64,000 nt of DNA from Thiomicrorhabdus sp965602805 (GCA_965602805.1 CBFCZK010000012.1:40408-104407), one strand, 5' to 3'. Positions 50,616-59,808 are shown, counted from the first letter of the stretch. Numbers and translations: made by a program. Notes: a model not told the origin generated them from the sequence alone.

Positions 50616-52940
50616 ATGGCAAATGAAATTGGTACCACGTTATTAAATACACTTACAAATAGTACGTTTGATATTGGAAATATGGCAAAAGTATTGGCCG
50701 ATTCGAGTGTTGCAGGGCCCATTGCCGCTTTAGATGCGAAAGAGCTGAAGACTAATACCGAGTTAAATGCTTTGACATATTTAGAATCGAATATGCAAGC
50801 CTTTCAGTCTTACTTGCTTGATTTGTCTTCACCTGATATTTTTCAATCCCGTGAAGTGAGCTCTTCAGATGAGTCGATTGTATCGATTCAAGCGGAGGGT
50901 GCTGCAGCCACAGGGGCCTATCAAATAGTTTCTAAACAGCTCGCTCAATCCCATACGTTGGTGGCTAATAAGGGCTACAGTTCCGCATCTGATGCTATCT
51001 CGGTAGGTACTTTGAGTATTTCCGTGGGAGGGCAAACAAAAGACATTGTGATAGATGCTTCAAACAATACCTTGGAAGGTTTGCAAAACATTGTAAATAA
51101 CGGTGACTATGGTGTAAATGCGGCGATTGTAAATAATGCTGGTCAATACCAAATTATGTTTTCATCCAAAAATACCGGTGCAGCCTCTGAGATTTCATTA
51201 TCGGGCCTGAGTGATTTTGACGTAGACGGGTTGACGACAACCTCGGAAGCACAAGATGCCGTTATGAGTATCAACGGTCTAAATCTGTCTAATAGCACGA
51301 ATAATTTCGATGAAGTGATTGATGGTTTAAATATTCAACTTAAATCGGTTTCGCCAGTGGCTCAAAGTGTCACAGTGGCTTCTGATACTCAAAAGATTGT
51401 CGATACAGTTTCTAGTTTTGTAGATGTCTATAATCAATTAGATACGATTTTTGATGATTTAGGGTCTTACAAGTCTTTAAGCGCTGAAGAAGAGGAGTCA
51501 CCTGATTTTGACTTTTTTGGAGATCTTGCAGGGAGTTCCCTTTTAAGAGATTTGAAAGAACAAGTAAGAGACTCTTTAAGTGGTGCAGTTTCTGAATTAA
51601 CGGATCCCAATACCTTAGCAGCGGTAGGTGTTTCATTTGATAGAGAAGGTCAATTGTCCCTTGATAAAACCGTATTGGAAAATCTTGCCGCTAATAATTT
51701 AGATGCATTGGCATTGGTTTTTTCCAAGGGTGGGTCTAGTGATGATCCCTTAATAAATGTCACCGGAGGAAGTGATGAAACACAAGCGGGTAGTTATGCA
51801 ATAGACGTCACTCAGGTGGCTGAAAGAGCGACGGTTCTTGGTGGCGCAGTCACTTACTCACCTAATGAGTATCGGGCTAGTGGTGATAGAGTCTTAGATC
51901 CGCTTGCTTCTTTAAATGTTGCAACGGGAGCGGGATTACAAATCTCTATTAATGGAGCAGCAAATGTTACTGTGAATTTAACGGCAGGTAGTTACGCGAC
52001 AAAAGATGCGGTTGCGGCTCAGATGCAGGCTGATATTAATACGGCTTTAGGGGGCGCTTCTGCTGTTACGGTTGGTTACGATACTTCACAGTCTCGTTAT
52101 GAAATGACTACAGCGGATGGCACAATTGATCTTACCTCAATGGTTAATATGGGTGATCAAGGGTTTGCAGCAACGGGGAGTTACTCCGGTGAACAGCTAA
52201 TTGATATGTCTGCGGCGGACGCTACTTTTGATGTTTCTATTAATACTTCAACCACGGCATCTACAAGTGTTACGGCGGGTAAATACACTTTACAAGAGCT
52301 GTCAGAAAAGTTACAAAATAATATCAATGGTTTGGATGAAGTAGTTGCCGCAGGCGCTAAAGTCAATATTTCAACTGAAGGAGGAGTGTTAGGTATTACC
52401 TCTGATCGTTTTGGGTTTGCTTCTGATGTTACCCTTTCAAACTTTACAAATTTAGGCAACGCGGGTTTGACCGCTGACTTAACAGATGCGGGACAAAACT
52501 TGGATGGTACCATTACCACCGCTGCTGGCACATTGAGTTTAGGGGCCTATGTAGATGGCGAAGATGGGCGTAAAATTAAGATTTCAGATTATGCTGTCAT
52601 CGGCACTGAGTCGGCAACGGTGAGAGGCTTAGAATTTGAGGTTCTAGGGGGCGTAGTGGGTGCGCGTGGTAATATTACTTTCTCACAAGGCTTTGCGAGT
52701 CGTTTAGATGAAACCATTCAACGTCTGTTTGAAGACGAGAATGGCTTAGTAACGCAAAGAATTGATTCATTAAATGCTAAAACGGATGGCTATGAAGAGA
52801 AGCGTGACACCTTAGATGCCCGTTATGAGACGTTATTGCTCAAGTACCAAATACAGTTTGCCTCTTTGCAGTCTTTGTTATCAAGTTCAACAGCTACCAG
52901 TGACTTTTTAACGGCCACTTTCTCAAATAACAATAATTAG
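50616..52940 (+). CDS. fliD: Flagellar filament cap protein FliD (HAP2), enlarged
   Basis: Filament cap that folds flagellin at the tip. From the ATG at 50616, after AGGAGCGCC, it has 774 residues, much longer than the usual 450-650. FliD_N spans about 20-120 (QSREVSSSDESIVSIQA, SKQLAQSHTLV); a flagellin-hook IN motif follows. The middle and C-terminal part contains two related segments, around 455-505 and 545-600 (VNLTAGSYATKDAVAAQMQA; TSVTAGKYTLQELSEKLQNN), which look like duplicated IN-type modules. The C-terminal FliD helices end YEEKRDTLDARYETLLLKYQ. An in-frame GTG/ATG at 50598 is less likely. Confidence 0.92.
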   Translation: MANEIGTTLLNTLTNSTFDIGNMAKVLADSSVAGPIAALDAKELKTNTELNALTYLESNMQAFQSYLLDLSSPDIFQSREVSSSDESIVSIQAEGAAATGAYQIVSKQLAQSHTLVANKGYSSASDAISVGTLSISVGGQTKDIVIDASNNTLEGLQNIVNNGDYGVNAAIVNNAGQYQIMFSSKNTGAASEISLSGLSDFDVDGLTTTSEAQDAVMSINGLNLSNSTNNFDEVIDGLNIQLKSVSPVAQSVTVASDTQKIVDTVSSFVDVYNQLDTIFDDLGSYKSLSAEEEESPDFDFFGDLAGSSLLRDLKEQVRDSLSGAVSELTDPNTLAAVGVSFDREGQLSLDKTVLENLAANNLDALALVFSKGGSSDDPLINVTGGSDETQAGSYAIDVTQVAERATVLGGAVTYSPNEYRASGDRVLDPLASLNVATGAGLQISINGAANVTVNLTAGSYATKDAVAAQMQADINTALGGASAVTVGYDTSQSRYEMTTADGTIDLTSMVNMGDQGFAATGSYSGEQLIDMSAADATFDVSINTSTTASTSVTAGKYTLQELSEKLQNNINGLDEVVAAGAKVNISTEGGVLGITSDRFGFASDVTLSNFTNLGNAGLTADLTDAGQNLDGTITTAAGTLSLGAYVDGEDGRKIKISDYAVIGTESATVRGLEFEVLGGVVGARGNITFSQGFASRLDETIQRLFEDENGLVTQRIDSLNAKTDGYEEKRDTLDARYETLLLKYQIQFASLQSLLSSSTATSDFLTATFSNNNN

Positions 52941-52959
52941 GATTTAATAGGATTTAGTG

Positions 52960-53394
52960 ATGAATTTAGCACTTAAAAAGCAGTTTGTTAAACAATATGC
53001 TAATAACTATATCGAAACAGCGGTTTCAGAAGCTACGCCACATAAGTTGGTGGAGATGCTGTACGATGGCGCAATTAAAAATATGAATCTAGCAAAGGTT
53101 TTTATCGAGCACAAAAATCTAGAAAAAAAATCAGAGCATATTAATAAAGCCCTTTCTATTATTAATGCATTGAGAACGGCCGTCGATATAGAAAAAGGCG
53201 GTGAGGTTGCAAGTAATTTGTATGATTTATACGACTATTGTTACCGTCGCCTTTTTACAGCATCTGTTAAGAATGATGCCGCTCTTGTAGATGAGGTTTT
53301 AGAGCATATTGTTTCGGTTAGTCAGGCTTGGAAGGAGATGCCTGATAATTTTAAGAAAGTCTCGCAAGCCCAATTGGACCAAATGAGTGTTTAA
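52960..53394 (+). CDS. fliS: Flagellin export chaperone FliS
   Basis: Binds the flagellin C-terminus in the cytoplasm and prevents premature polymerisation. The 144 residues carry YIETAVSEATPHKLVEMLYD, GAIKNMNLAK and LYDLYDYCYRRLFTASVKND, all typical. I start at the ATG at 52960; the codon before it is GTG, also a possible start. It is 19 nt after fliD. Confidence 0.95.
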   Translation: MNLALKKQFVKQYANNYIETAVSEATPHKLVEMLYDGAIKNMNLAKVFIEHKNLEKKSEHINKALSIINALRTAVDIEKGGEVASNLYDLYDYCYRRLFTASVKNDAALVDEVLEHIVSVSQAWKEMPDNFKKVSQAQLDQMSV

Positions 53395-53400
53395 TTAATT

Positions 53401-53688
53401 ATGTCGCTAGAAATGAGAAGGTTACAGTTGTTAACCCATTCTAAAAACATGCTGACAGCTGCTCAACAAAATCAATGGACTCGATTTTCTGAATTGGAGA
53501 GTGGATGGATGGCATTATTGCAGTCATCTACTGAAAGCTATGGAGAGGCTTTAAATTCAATTGGTTCAGAGTTGATAAAAGATAACCAACAAATTCAGGA
53601 GTGCCTTGCGCTAGAGCAGAAAAAAATGCTCCGTGAATTAGAGCAAAGTACTAAAAATACATCATCTATTAAGTCATATCTAAAATAA
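53401..53688 (+). CDS. fliT: FliT-like protein
   Basis: A 95-residue all-helical protein right after fliS (6 nt), in the place of FliT, the FliD chaperone. It shows the helical pattern MLTAAQQNQWTRFSELESGW, close to the conserved W-x-x-h motif of the family. No strong ribosome-binding site, so translation is likely coupled to fliS. Assignment rests mainly on position, size and helices. Confidence 0.7.
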   Translation: MSLEMRRLQLLTHSKNMLTAAQQNQWTRFSELESGWMALLQSSTESYGEALNSIGSELIKDNQQIQECLALEQKKMLRELEQSTKNTSSIKSYLK

Positions 53689-53779
53689 ACCAATAAAAAC
53701 ATTGCCATTATTTTGACATCACATGAAAACCTCTATATAAAGGGTGTCTAGATGCTTTAATTAAATAAATGGCGACTAA

Positions 53780-54913
53780 ATGTCTCAAGATATTTTATCT
53801 ACTCTCGTTGGCGATGGTCCAGCGATGCAAAAAGTCAAAAAACTTATTCAACAAGTAGCAGAAACTGATGCAACTGTTTTGATTCTAGGCGAGTCAGGCA
53901 CGGGTAAAGAAGTGGTTGCTCAGGCGTTGCATAACGTTTCTAGTCGTTCTCAAAAATCTTTTATTCCAATCAATTGTGGTGCCATTCCAGGTGAACTTTT
54001 AGAAAGTGAACTGTTTGGTCATGAAAAAGGTGCTTTTACCGGAGCTATTACAGCCCGTAAAGGTCGTTTTGAAATGGCCGAAAAAGGTACTATCTTTTTG
54101 GATGAAATCGGCGATATGCCACTACCAATGCAGGTTAAGCTGTTGCGAGTTTTGCAAGAGCGGATGTATGAAAGGGTCGGCGGTAATAAAAGTTTCCAGT
54201 GTGATATTCGTGTGATTGCTGCGACTCATCGAAATTTGGAAGATAATATTGAGGCGGGTGATTTTAGGGAAGATTTGTTCTATCGTTTAAATGTTTTTCC
54301 CATCGAAATGCCTTCTTTGCGTGAACGTCCAGAAGATATTCAGTCATTGTTTGAGTTCATGTTCAATAAAATCCATGAAGCGGGCCGTAAAATTCCAACC
54401 TTGACGGAAAAGGCGCTTATTGCTTTACAGCATTATAGGTGGCCAGGTAATGTCCGTGAACTTGGAAATTTAGTGGAAAGGTTGTCAATTTTGTTCCCTG
54501 GGCTGTCGGTAGATTACGCTGACTTGCCTAAAAAATATCAGGTTGATTTACCTGAGGACGCCAAATTAATTCATTCTGCAGTATCCGTAGGTAGCGATTC
54601 GTTACCAGACACGGTTAGCGCTGAAGAGATTGCTGATGCAAAAGATTCCATCGTTCAACCAAACGTTGAAGCCTCTAAGGTGGAGAGTTCTGTCAATGTG
54701 TTGGCTGCGGATGCACCGGTACGAGTCTCGCTAGACAGTAGTCCAAATTTAGATGATGGTTTAGATCTTAAGTCCTATTTAGTCGAGATGGAGGTGCAGC
54801 TTATTCAAAGAGCACTTTCGCAGACGGATGGCAATGTTTCGCAGGCCGCCAAATTACTGCAGACCAATCGAACCACGCTGGTCGAGAAAATTCGCAAATA
54901 CGAGTTAACTTAA
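53780..54913 (+). CDS. flrA: Sigma-54-dependent flagellar regulator FlrA/FleQ lacking the N-terminal domain
   Basis: Bacterial enhancer-binding protein, top of the flagellar hierarchy. The AAA+ domain starts almost at once: Walker A GESGTGKE at 37-44, the sigma-54 contact loop GAFTGA at 84-89, LDEIGDMPLPMQVKLLRVLQ, DIRVIAATHRNLED and FREDLFYRLNVFPIEMPSLR. The C-terminal Fis-type helix-turn-helix has IQRALSQTDGNVSQAAKLLQ. The length is 377, against about 480-490 for FlrA/FleQ; the roughly 110-residue N-terminal regulatory domain is missing, and stop codons upstream rule out a longer reading. The linker (about 265-335) is low-complexity. Confidence 0.9.
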   Translation: MSQDILSTLVGDGPAMQKVKKLIQQVAETDATVLILGESGTGKEVVAQALHNVSSRSQKSFIPINCGAIPGELLESELFGHEKGAFTGAITARKGRFEMAEKGTIFLDEIGDMPLPMQVKLLRVLQERMYERVGGNKSFQCDIRVIAATHRNLEDNIEAGDFREDLFYRLNVFPIEMPSLRERPEDIQSLFEFMFNKIHEAGRKIPTLTEKALIALQHYRWPGNVRELGNLVERLSILFPGLSVDYADLPKKYQVDLPEDAKLIHSAVSVGSDSLPDTVSAEEIADAKDSIVQPNVEASKVESSVNVLAADAPVRVSLDSSPNLDDGLDLKSYLVEMEVQLIQRALSQTDGNVSQAAKLLQTNRTTLVEKIRKYELT

Positions 54914-54930
54914 ATTTCGGATATTGAATA

Positions 54931-56079
54931 GTGTTAAATCAAATTGAACAAGACCGCTTAAAAGAGTTAGAGCAGGCATTTGAGTTATTTAATGCGACTT
55001 CTTTACAGTTAACTAATGCGTATGATTCGTTGCAAGCGCAAGTGGCACATCTGCAAACTCAACTTGCGCAGAGTGATCAGGAGAAGCGTCGAGTCGCAGA
55101 TCGATTGAGTCGTTTGTTAGATCTGTTACCGGCGGCTGTTATTGTCCTTAACGCCAATAACAAAGTCATTGAAATGAATCCCAGTGCGGATGAGATTCTC
55201 GGTAAAGATGCGCTTGGTCGGGATTGGGATATCGTGGTGATGAATGTTTTTTTGCTGAGTAATGATGCGGGTGAGTTAATGACCCATGATGAAATTTATT
55301 ATCAACTTTCTGAAACGCTACTTGACGAAACGTCTGGAAAAATCCTTTTGATTCAAGACGTCACTGCCGCACGTCATTTGCAAGAACATGTGAGTCGCCA
55401 CCAGCGATTACACTCTATGGGTGAGATGGCCGCTTCACTTGCACACCAAATTCGCACACCTTTATCGTCCGCTTTACTTTACGTTTCACAAATGAATTCT
55501 GAGAATTTAGATGGTGAAAAACGCGAAAAATTCGTTGATAAAGCTTTAAACAGTTTGCACCACCTGGAAGGTTTAGTGAAAGATATGCTGCAGTATGCCC
55601 GAGGTGGTAAAGGCAGTGAACAGCGTATAGAGCTGACAGAGTTAATGCAGCAACTCGAACAAAATGTTGAACCGCAGGTAACGCTTTCTGATAGTCAAAT
55701 TAAGTTTGATGCATTCCTGCCAGGCCTGGTTGTTGTCGGTGATAAGGATGCTTTAATGACAGCATTGCAGAACTTAGTCGGTAATGCCATTGACGTGATT
55801 GGCCAACACGCTGAAATTCATGTCACGGTCAATAAAATTTCAGATGGGAAAGTGGATTTAGTCATCAGTGATAATGGTCCAGGTATAGAATCTGAATTGT
55901 TAGAGAAGATATTTGAGCCTTTCTACACTAAACGGGCACAAGGCACTGGTCTAGGGCTTGCAGTGGTTCGAGCAATTGCCGAAGCGCATGGTGGCAAGGC
56001 TTGGGTGAAATCGATTCCCGGTTATGGTTCTAAATTTGGCATTCGACTGCCGTTGTCGGCCATTAAGGAAGTAGAATGA
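54931..56079 (+). CDS. flrB: Flagellar sensor histidine kinase FlrB/FleS
   Basis: Cytoplasmic two-component kinase that phosphorylates FlrC. The 382 residues have an N-terminal coiled coil (about 5-60), a PAS domain (about 61-150), the HisKA helix with phospho-accepting His172 in AHQIRTPLSSALLY, and the ATPase domain with NLVGNAIDVIG, DNGPGIES and GTGLGLAV. No membrane segment. The start is GTG at 54931. It overlaps flrC by four bases. One CCAGGCCTGG core lies at 55720-55729 in coding sequence (FLPGLVVVG). Confidence 0.93.
   Translation: MLNQIEQDRLKELEQAFELFNATSLQLTNAYDSLQAQVAHLQTQLAQSDQEKRRVADRLSRLLDLLPAAVIVLNANNKVIEMNPSADEILGKDALGRDWDIVVMNVFLLSNDAGELMTHDEIYYQLSETLLDETSGKILLIQDVTAARHLQEHVSRHQRLHSMGEMAASLAHQIRTPLSSALLYVSQMNSENLDGEKREKFVDKALNSLHHLEGLVKDMLQYARGGKGSEQRIELTELMQQLEQNVEPQVTLSDSQIKFDAFLPGLVVVGDKDALMTALQNLVGNAIDVIGQHAEIHVTVNKISDGKVDLVISDNGPGIESELLEKIFEPFYTKRAQGTGLGLAVVRAIAEAHGGKAWVKSIPGYGSKFGIRLPLSAIKEVE
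55720..55729. repeat. CCAGGCCTGG core inside flrB
   Basis: Exact 10-bp core in coding sequence between the HisKA and ATPase regions. No extended arms. Confidence 0.6.
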
Positions 56080-57494
56080 GTATTGCAAAGATTTTAGTGG
56101 TTGAAGATGATGCAGAACTGCAAGAAGCGCTGGTGGATACCTTGTCACTGAATGGATTTGATGTCATCAGTGTGAGTAATGCAGAAGATGCGCTGGTGGC
56201 ATTGGACGATGATATTGGTATGGTCTTTAGTGATATTCGCATGGATGGCATGGACGGCTATACTTTAATGACTCGTATAAGGGCGATTAAGCCTTATCTA
56301 CCGATTGTTTTAATGACCGCTTATGGCACGGTCGAACAAGCCGTTGACGCTATGAAATCAGGCGCGGTGGATTATATTGTTAAGCCTTTTGAAGCGAATG
56401 TTCTGGTTGAAAAAGCTAAGGTCTATTTCAATCGTGATGCGTCGAGTGAAGATGATTTTGTGGTCGCCGACCCAGCCACTCAGCAACTTAAAGCCATGGC
56501 TCAGAAGGTTGCCTTAAGTGATGCCAGTATTTTAATCAGCGGTGACAGTGGAACGGGTAAAGAAGTGTTGGCTCGTTTTATCCATCATCAGTCAAGTCGT
56601 GCCAAACAACCTTTTGTGGCGATTAACTGTGCCGCGATTCCAGAAGGCATGTTAGAAGCGATGCTGTTTGGGCACGAAAAAGGCGCCTTTACCGGCGCTG
56701 CCAAAGCGATGCCAGGTAAGTTTGAGCAGGCTCAACATGGAACGATCTTTTTAGATGAAATCGGAGAGATGAAGCCTGAATTGCAAGCGAAGCTATTGAG
56801 AGTCGTGCAAGAAAAAGAGGTTGAGCGCATTGGTAGCACGAAACTGATACAGTTGGATGTTCGAGTCTTAAGTGCTTCTAATATTGATATGAAGAAGGCA
56901 ATTTCTGCAGGCGAGTTCAGGGAGGATCTGTTTTACCGCCTGAATGTTTTTCCGATGCGTTTACCGCCTTTAAGAGACCGTCCTAGAGATATCGCCGCGA
57001 TTGCGGAACGTTTATTACATCGTCATTGCGGCTCTGCAAGAGTTGAACCTATGGTGTCGGCTCAGGCGATGAAGCGTTTAATCCAGTACAAATGGCCAGG
57101 TAATATCCGAGAGTTAGATAATGTGATTCAAAGAGCCTTGGTGATGATGTCAGGCGATACCATTCAAGAACAGGATATCTTGTTAGATGATTTGTATGTA
57201 ATGGATTGCGAGCGGGTCGTTGAAGCAGACGCTGAATCCATTGCGACGCATTCTGATGTGTCTTCTATGGGCCAGGAAACTGTCGTTGATCATGTTAACG
57301 ATACAACGAGTACGGATTTTAAGGCATTAGAGTTTCCATTGGACCTTAAGGCAAGGGAGACGCAGTTGATTCTGGAAACGCTCAAACAAAATAGCGGCCA
57401 TCGTCAGAAAACAGCCGAAGATTTAAACATCAGCCCTAGAACTTTACGCTATAAAATAGCCAAGCTTAAAGAGCTTGGTGTGGCGGTTCCTTAA
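56076..57494 (+). CDS. flrC: Flagellar response regulator FlrC/FleR
   Basis: NtrC-type activator of the middle flagellar genes. The 472 residues hold a receiver domain with phospho-accepting Asp53 (VFSDIRMDGMDGY) and acidic pair EDD at about 10-12, then the AAA+ domain with Walker A GDSGTGKE at 156-163 and GAFTGA, LDEIGEMKPELQAKLLRVVQ, and a Fis-type helix-turn-helix ending KTAEDLNISPRTLRYKIAKL. ATG overlaps the flrB stop (ATGA). Confidence 0.94.
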   Translation: MSIAKILVVEDDAELQEALVDTLSLNGFDVISVSNAEDALVALDDDIGMVFSDIRMDGMDGYTLMTRIRAIKPYLPIVLMTAYGTVEQAVDAMKSGAVDYIVKPFEANVLVEKAKVYFNRDASSEDDFVVADPATQQLKAMAQKVALSDASILISGDSGTGKEVLARFIHHQSSRAKQPFVAINCAAIPEGMLEAMLFGHEKGAFTGAAKAMPGKFEQAQHGTIFLDEIGEMKPELQAKLLRVVQEKEVERIGSTKLIQLDVRVLSASNIDMKKAISAGEFREDLFYRLNVFPMRLPPLRDRPRDIAAIAERLLHRHCGSARVEPMVSAQAMKRLIQYKWPGNIRELDNVIQRALVMMSGDTIQEQDILLDDLYVMDCERVVEADAESIATHSDVSSMGQETVVDHVNDTTSTDFKALEFPLDLKARETQLILETLKQNSGHRQKTAEDLNISPRTLRYKIAKLKELGVAVP

Positions 57495-57582
57495 GGTTTG
57501 AGCGGTAACAGACAGTCTCTTTTGAGTCCGTCTTTATGAATAAAAAATATTGTTAACGGCTTGGTTTTTAGAATATTTAGGC

Positions 57583-57604
57583 AATTGACCAGGCCTGGTC
57601 AATT
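57583..57604. repeat. 22-bp CCAGGCCTGG palindrome upstream of fliE
   Basis: A perfect 22-bp inverted repeat with arms AATTGA and TCAATT around the core (57589-57598). Its right edge is 16 bp from the -24 element of the fliE sigma-54 promoter. Confidence 0.88.
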
Positions 57605-57619
57605 ATTTGGCAGTTAAAT

Positions 57620-57635
57620 TGGCATATCAATTGCT
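57620..57635 (+). promoter_or_regulatory. Sigma-54 promoter of fliE operon
   Basis: TGGCATATCAATTGCT has TGGCA, correct spacing and a perfect TTGCT. It is 89 nt before the fliE start. Confidence 0.88.
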
Positions 57636-57723
57636 GTTTCTGAATACAGAATTATGTGATAATGGCAATAGTTCTAAATACTTGAATAGAATTCTCACCC
57701 TTGTTTTGGAGTCATGGAGCGTC

Positions 57724-58062
57724 ATGAGTCAGATTGATACACAAAGTTTAATGTTGCAAATGCGGTCGTTAGCTGCGCAAGCCGGAACAATGCCGGTTAA
57801 TAACGTTGCCAGTATTGATCAAACAGGTCAAGAGAAGGCGGCGGGTTTTGCCGATTTATTAGCAAAGTCGGTTGAGTCTGTTAGTGCTGAACAGCATAAG
57901 TCTGGTGAATTGAAAGCTGCTTTTGAAAAAGGCGAAGCTGATGTTGATCTATCTGAAGTGATGGTTCAAGTGCAAAAAGCCAGTTTATCATTCCAAGCAA
58001 TGACGCAAGTTCGCAATAAGCTGGTAGAAGCTTACAAAGATGTTATCCATATGCCGTTATAG
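57724..58062 (+). CDS. fliE: Flagellar hook-basal body protein FliE
   Basis: Joins the MS ring to the rod. From the ATG at 57724 it has 112 residues: a variable start, then FADLLAKSVESVSAEQHKSG and the conserved end LSEVMVQVQKASLSFQAMTQ plus VRNKLVEAYKDV. An in-frame start at 57607 is excluded in practice because it would lie upstream of and across the sigma-54 promoter. GGAGCG at 57716 is the ribosome-binding site. First gene of fliEFGHIJ. Confidence 0.95.
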   Translation: MSQIDTQSLMLQMRSLAAQAGTMPVNNVASIDQTGQEKAAGFADLLAKSVESVSAEQHKSGELKAAFEKGEADVDLSEVMVQVQKASLSFQAMTQVRNKLVEAYKDVIHMPL

Positions 58063-58119
58063 CTTTGGTAAATTCCTGAAAAGATGAATGTCCTTATTTA
58101 GAATTGAAGAAGATTAACA

Positions 58120-59808
58120 ATGGCCGAACAGCAAGCCTCCATAAATAATACTCTTAATACTCAGCCTCCAATGAGCGCGAGTTCGACGCTGTTAAATAAT
58201 TTAACCTCTCTTACGGTTGCCAAACAAATTAGCTTAGTGATCGCCTTAGCGGCCACTGTAGCGTTGGTTGTTGGTATTTTATTGTGGTCTCAAAGTAAAC
58301 CGTATACCCTTCTATTTGGCAGCGTCGATGCCAAGGATCTCACAGAAATTGTTCAAACCCTCGAACAGCAAGGTGTCGAATATCAAATTGACCACTCCAG
58401 TGGTGGGATTTTGGTACCTTCTGATTTAGTCCACTCACTTAGACTGAAACTGGCCGCTGCTGGTTATCCTAAGGAAGCCGCATCCGGCTATCAACTGTTG
58501 GATGTCGAGCAAGGTTTTGGAATCTCTCAGTTTAAAGAAACAACTCAATATCACCGAGCTTTAGAGGGTGAACTCTCCAAGTCTGTCGCATCATTAAATT
58601 CTGTTAAGTCTGCCCGCGTTATGCTGGGTTTGCCGAAGCGTTCGGTTTTTGTACGTAAGGTACAAAAACCATCAGCTTCTGTTGTCGTAAAGCTCTACCC
58701 CGGACGAGGCCTTAATGAAGAGCAGGTCAGTGCTATTATTCATATGGTTTCATCCAGCGTGCCTAATATGGAAGCCTCTTCGGTTACCGTAGTCGATCAA
58801 AAGGGTAACTTGCTCACCAGTCATTCCGCCAATACCGGAATGAATATGAGTATGAAGCAGCTGGACTATACACGGACAGTTGAAGAAACGCTTTCACAAC
58901 GGATTGTGACGCTATTGTCACCGATTGTTGGCGGTCAAAGCAAAGTCCGAGCACAAGTCACGGCTGAACTGGACTTTACGCAGCAAGAGCAAACGCGTGA
59001 AAATTATGAGGCCGATCCTGAAGCAATTCGCTCAGAGCAAGCTTTAAAAGAGATTAACCGTAATGAAGGGCCTACCGGTATTCCGGGGGCTTTAACGAAT
59101 CAACCTCCGCGTGCGGGTTTAGCGCCTGAAGAGGGCTATACAAATGGTAAAGACCCTAACTTAAAGAGTTCGAGTGAAAAGAAAACGATTAACTATGAGC
59201 TTGATAAGACCATCAGTCATATTAAAAATGCCGTCGGCAATATCCACCGCCTGTCGGTTGCGGTGGTCTTGGATGATAAGACAAGTTTAGATGAAACTGG
59301 CTTATTAGTGCGTACACCGTTGACGGAAGATGAACTATTACGTTTTCGCCGTTTAGTCAGTGATACCGTCGCATTGGACGAGGCTCGTGGCGATACATTG
59401 AGTATCGTTAATGCCTCCTTTATGGTTGCGCCTATCGAAGAGATGGAAGATGCACCCGTTTGGCAAGAATCTTGGTTCTGGGACTTAATTAAACAGGTTC
59501 TCGCCGGACTAGCCGTTCTTATAATTGTCTTCGGTGTAATTCGTCCTCTTCTAAAAGACCTTTCGAAAAAGCAAGAAAGTTACTTGGAATACCCAGAAGA
59601 TGTACCTGAGGAAAATGAAGAGCTTGAAAATGTAGACGAAATCTCTAAAGCTCTCGAGCAGATGAATGAAGAGGTTGAGTTAACCGCGATTGATTCAGAG
59701 GGCACGTCAGAAGCGGAACATGAATTATTAGAAAAAGTAAGAGCGATTGTTGCCGCAGATCCAAAAGTGGCGGCTCATGTGATTAAGCAATGGATGACGG
59801 GAAGTTAA
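58120..59808 (+). CDS. fliF: Flagellar MS-ring protein FliF
   Basis: Inner-membrane ring that carries the rotor and export gate. The 562 residues have a first membrane helix (about 43-65, QISLVIALAATVALVVGILL), the FliF/YscJ periplasmic domain with YQLLDVEQGFGISQFKETTQ and YHRALEGELSKSVASL, and a second membrane helix near 450-475 (VLAGLAVLIIVFGVIRPLL), followed by the cytoplasmic FliG-binding tail. It is 57 nt after fliE. Confidence 0.97.
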   Translation: MAEQQASINNTLNTQPPMSASSTLLNNLTSLTVAKQISLVIALAATVALVVGILLWSQSKPYTLLFGSVDAKDLTEIVQTLEQQGVEYQIDHSSGGILVPSDLVHSLRLKLAAAGYPKEAASGYQLLDVEQGFGISQFKETTQYHRALEGELSKSVASLNSVKSARVMLGLPKRSVFVRKVQKPSASVVVKLYPGRGLNEEQVSAIIHMVSSSVPNMEASSVTVVDQKGNLLTSHSANTGMNMSMKQLDYTRTVEETLSQRIVTLLSPIVGGQSKVRAQVTAELDFTQQEQTRENYEADPEAIRSEQALKEINRNEGPTGIPGALTNQPPRAGLAPEEGYTNGKDPNLKSSSEKKTINYELDKTISHIKNAVGNIHRLSVAVVLDDKTSLDETGLLVRTPLTEDELLRFRRLVSDTVALDEARGDTLSIVNASFMVAPIEEMEDAPVWQESWFWDLIKQVLAGLAVLIIVFGVIRPLLKDLSKKQESYLEYPEDVPEENEELENVDEISKALEQMNEEVELTAIDSEGTSEAEHELLEKVRAIVAADPKVAAHVIKQWMTGS

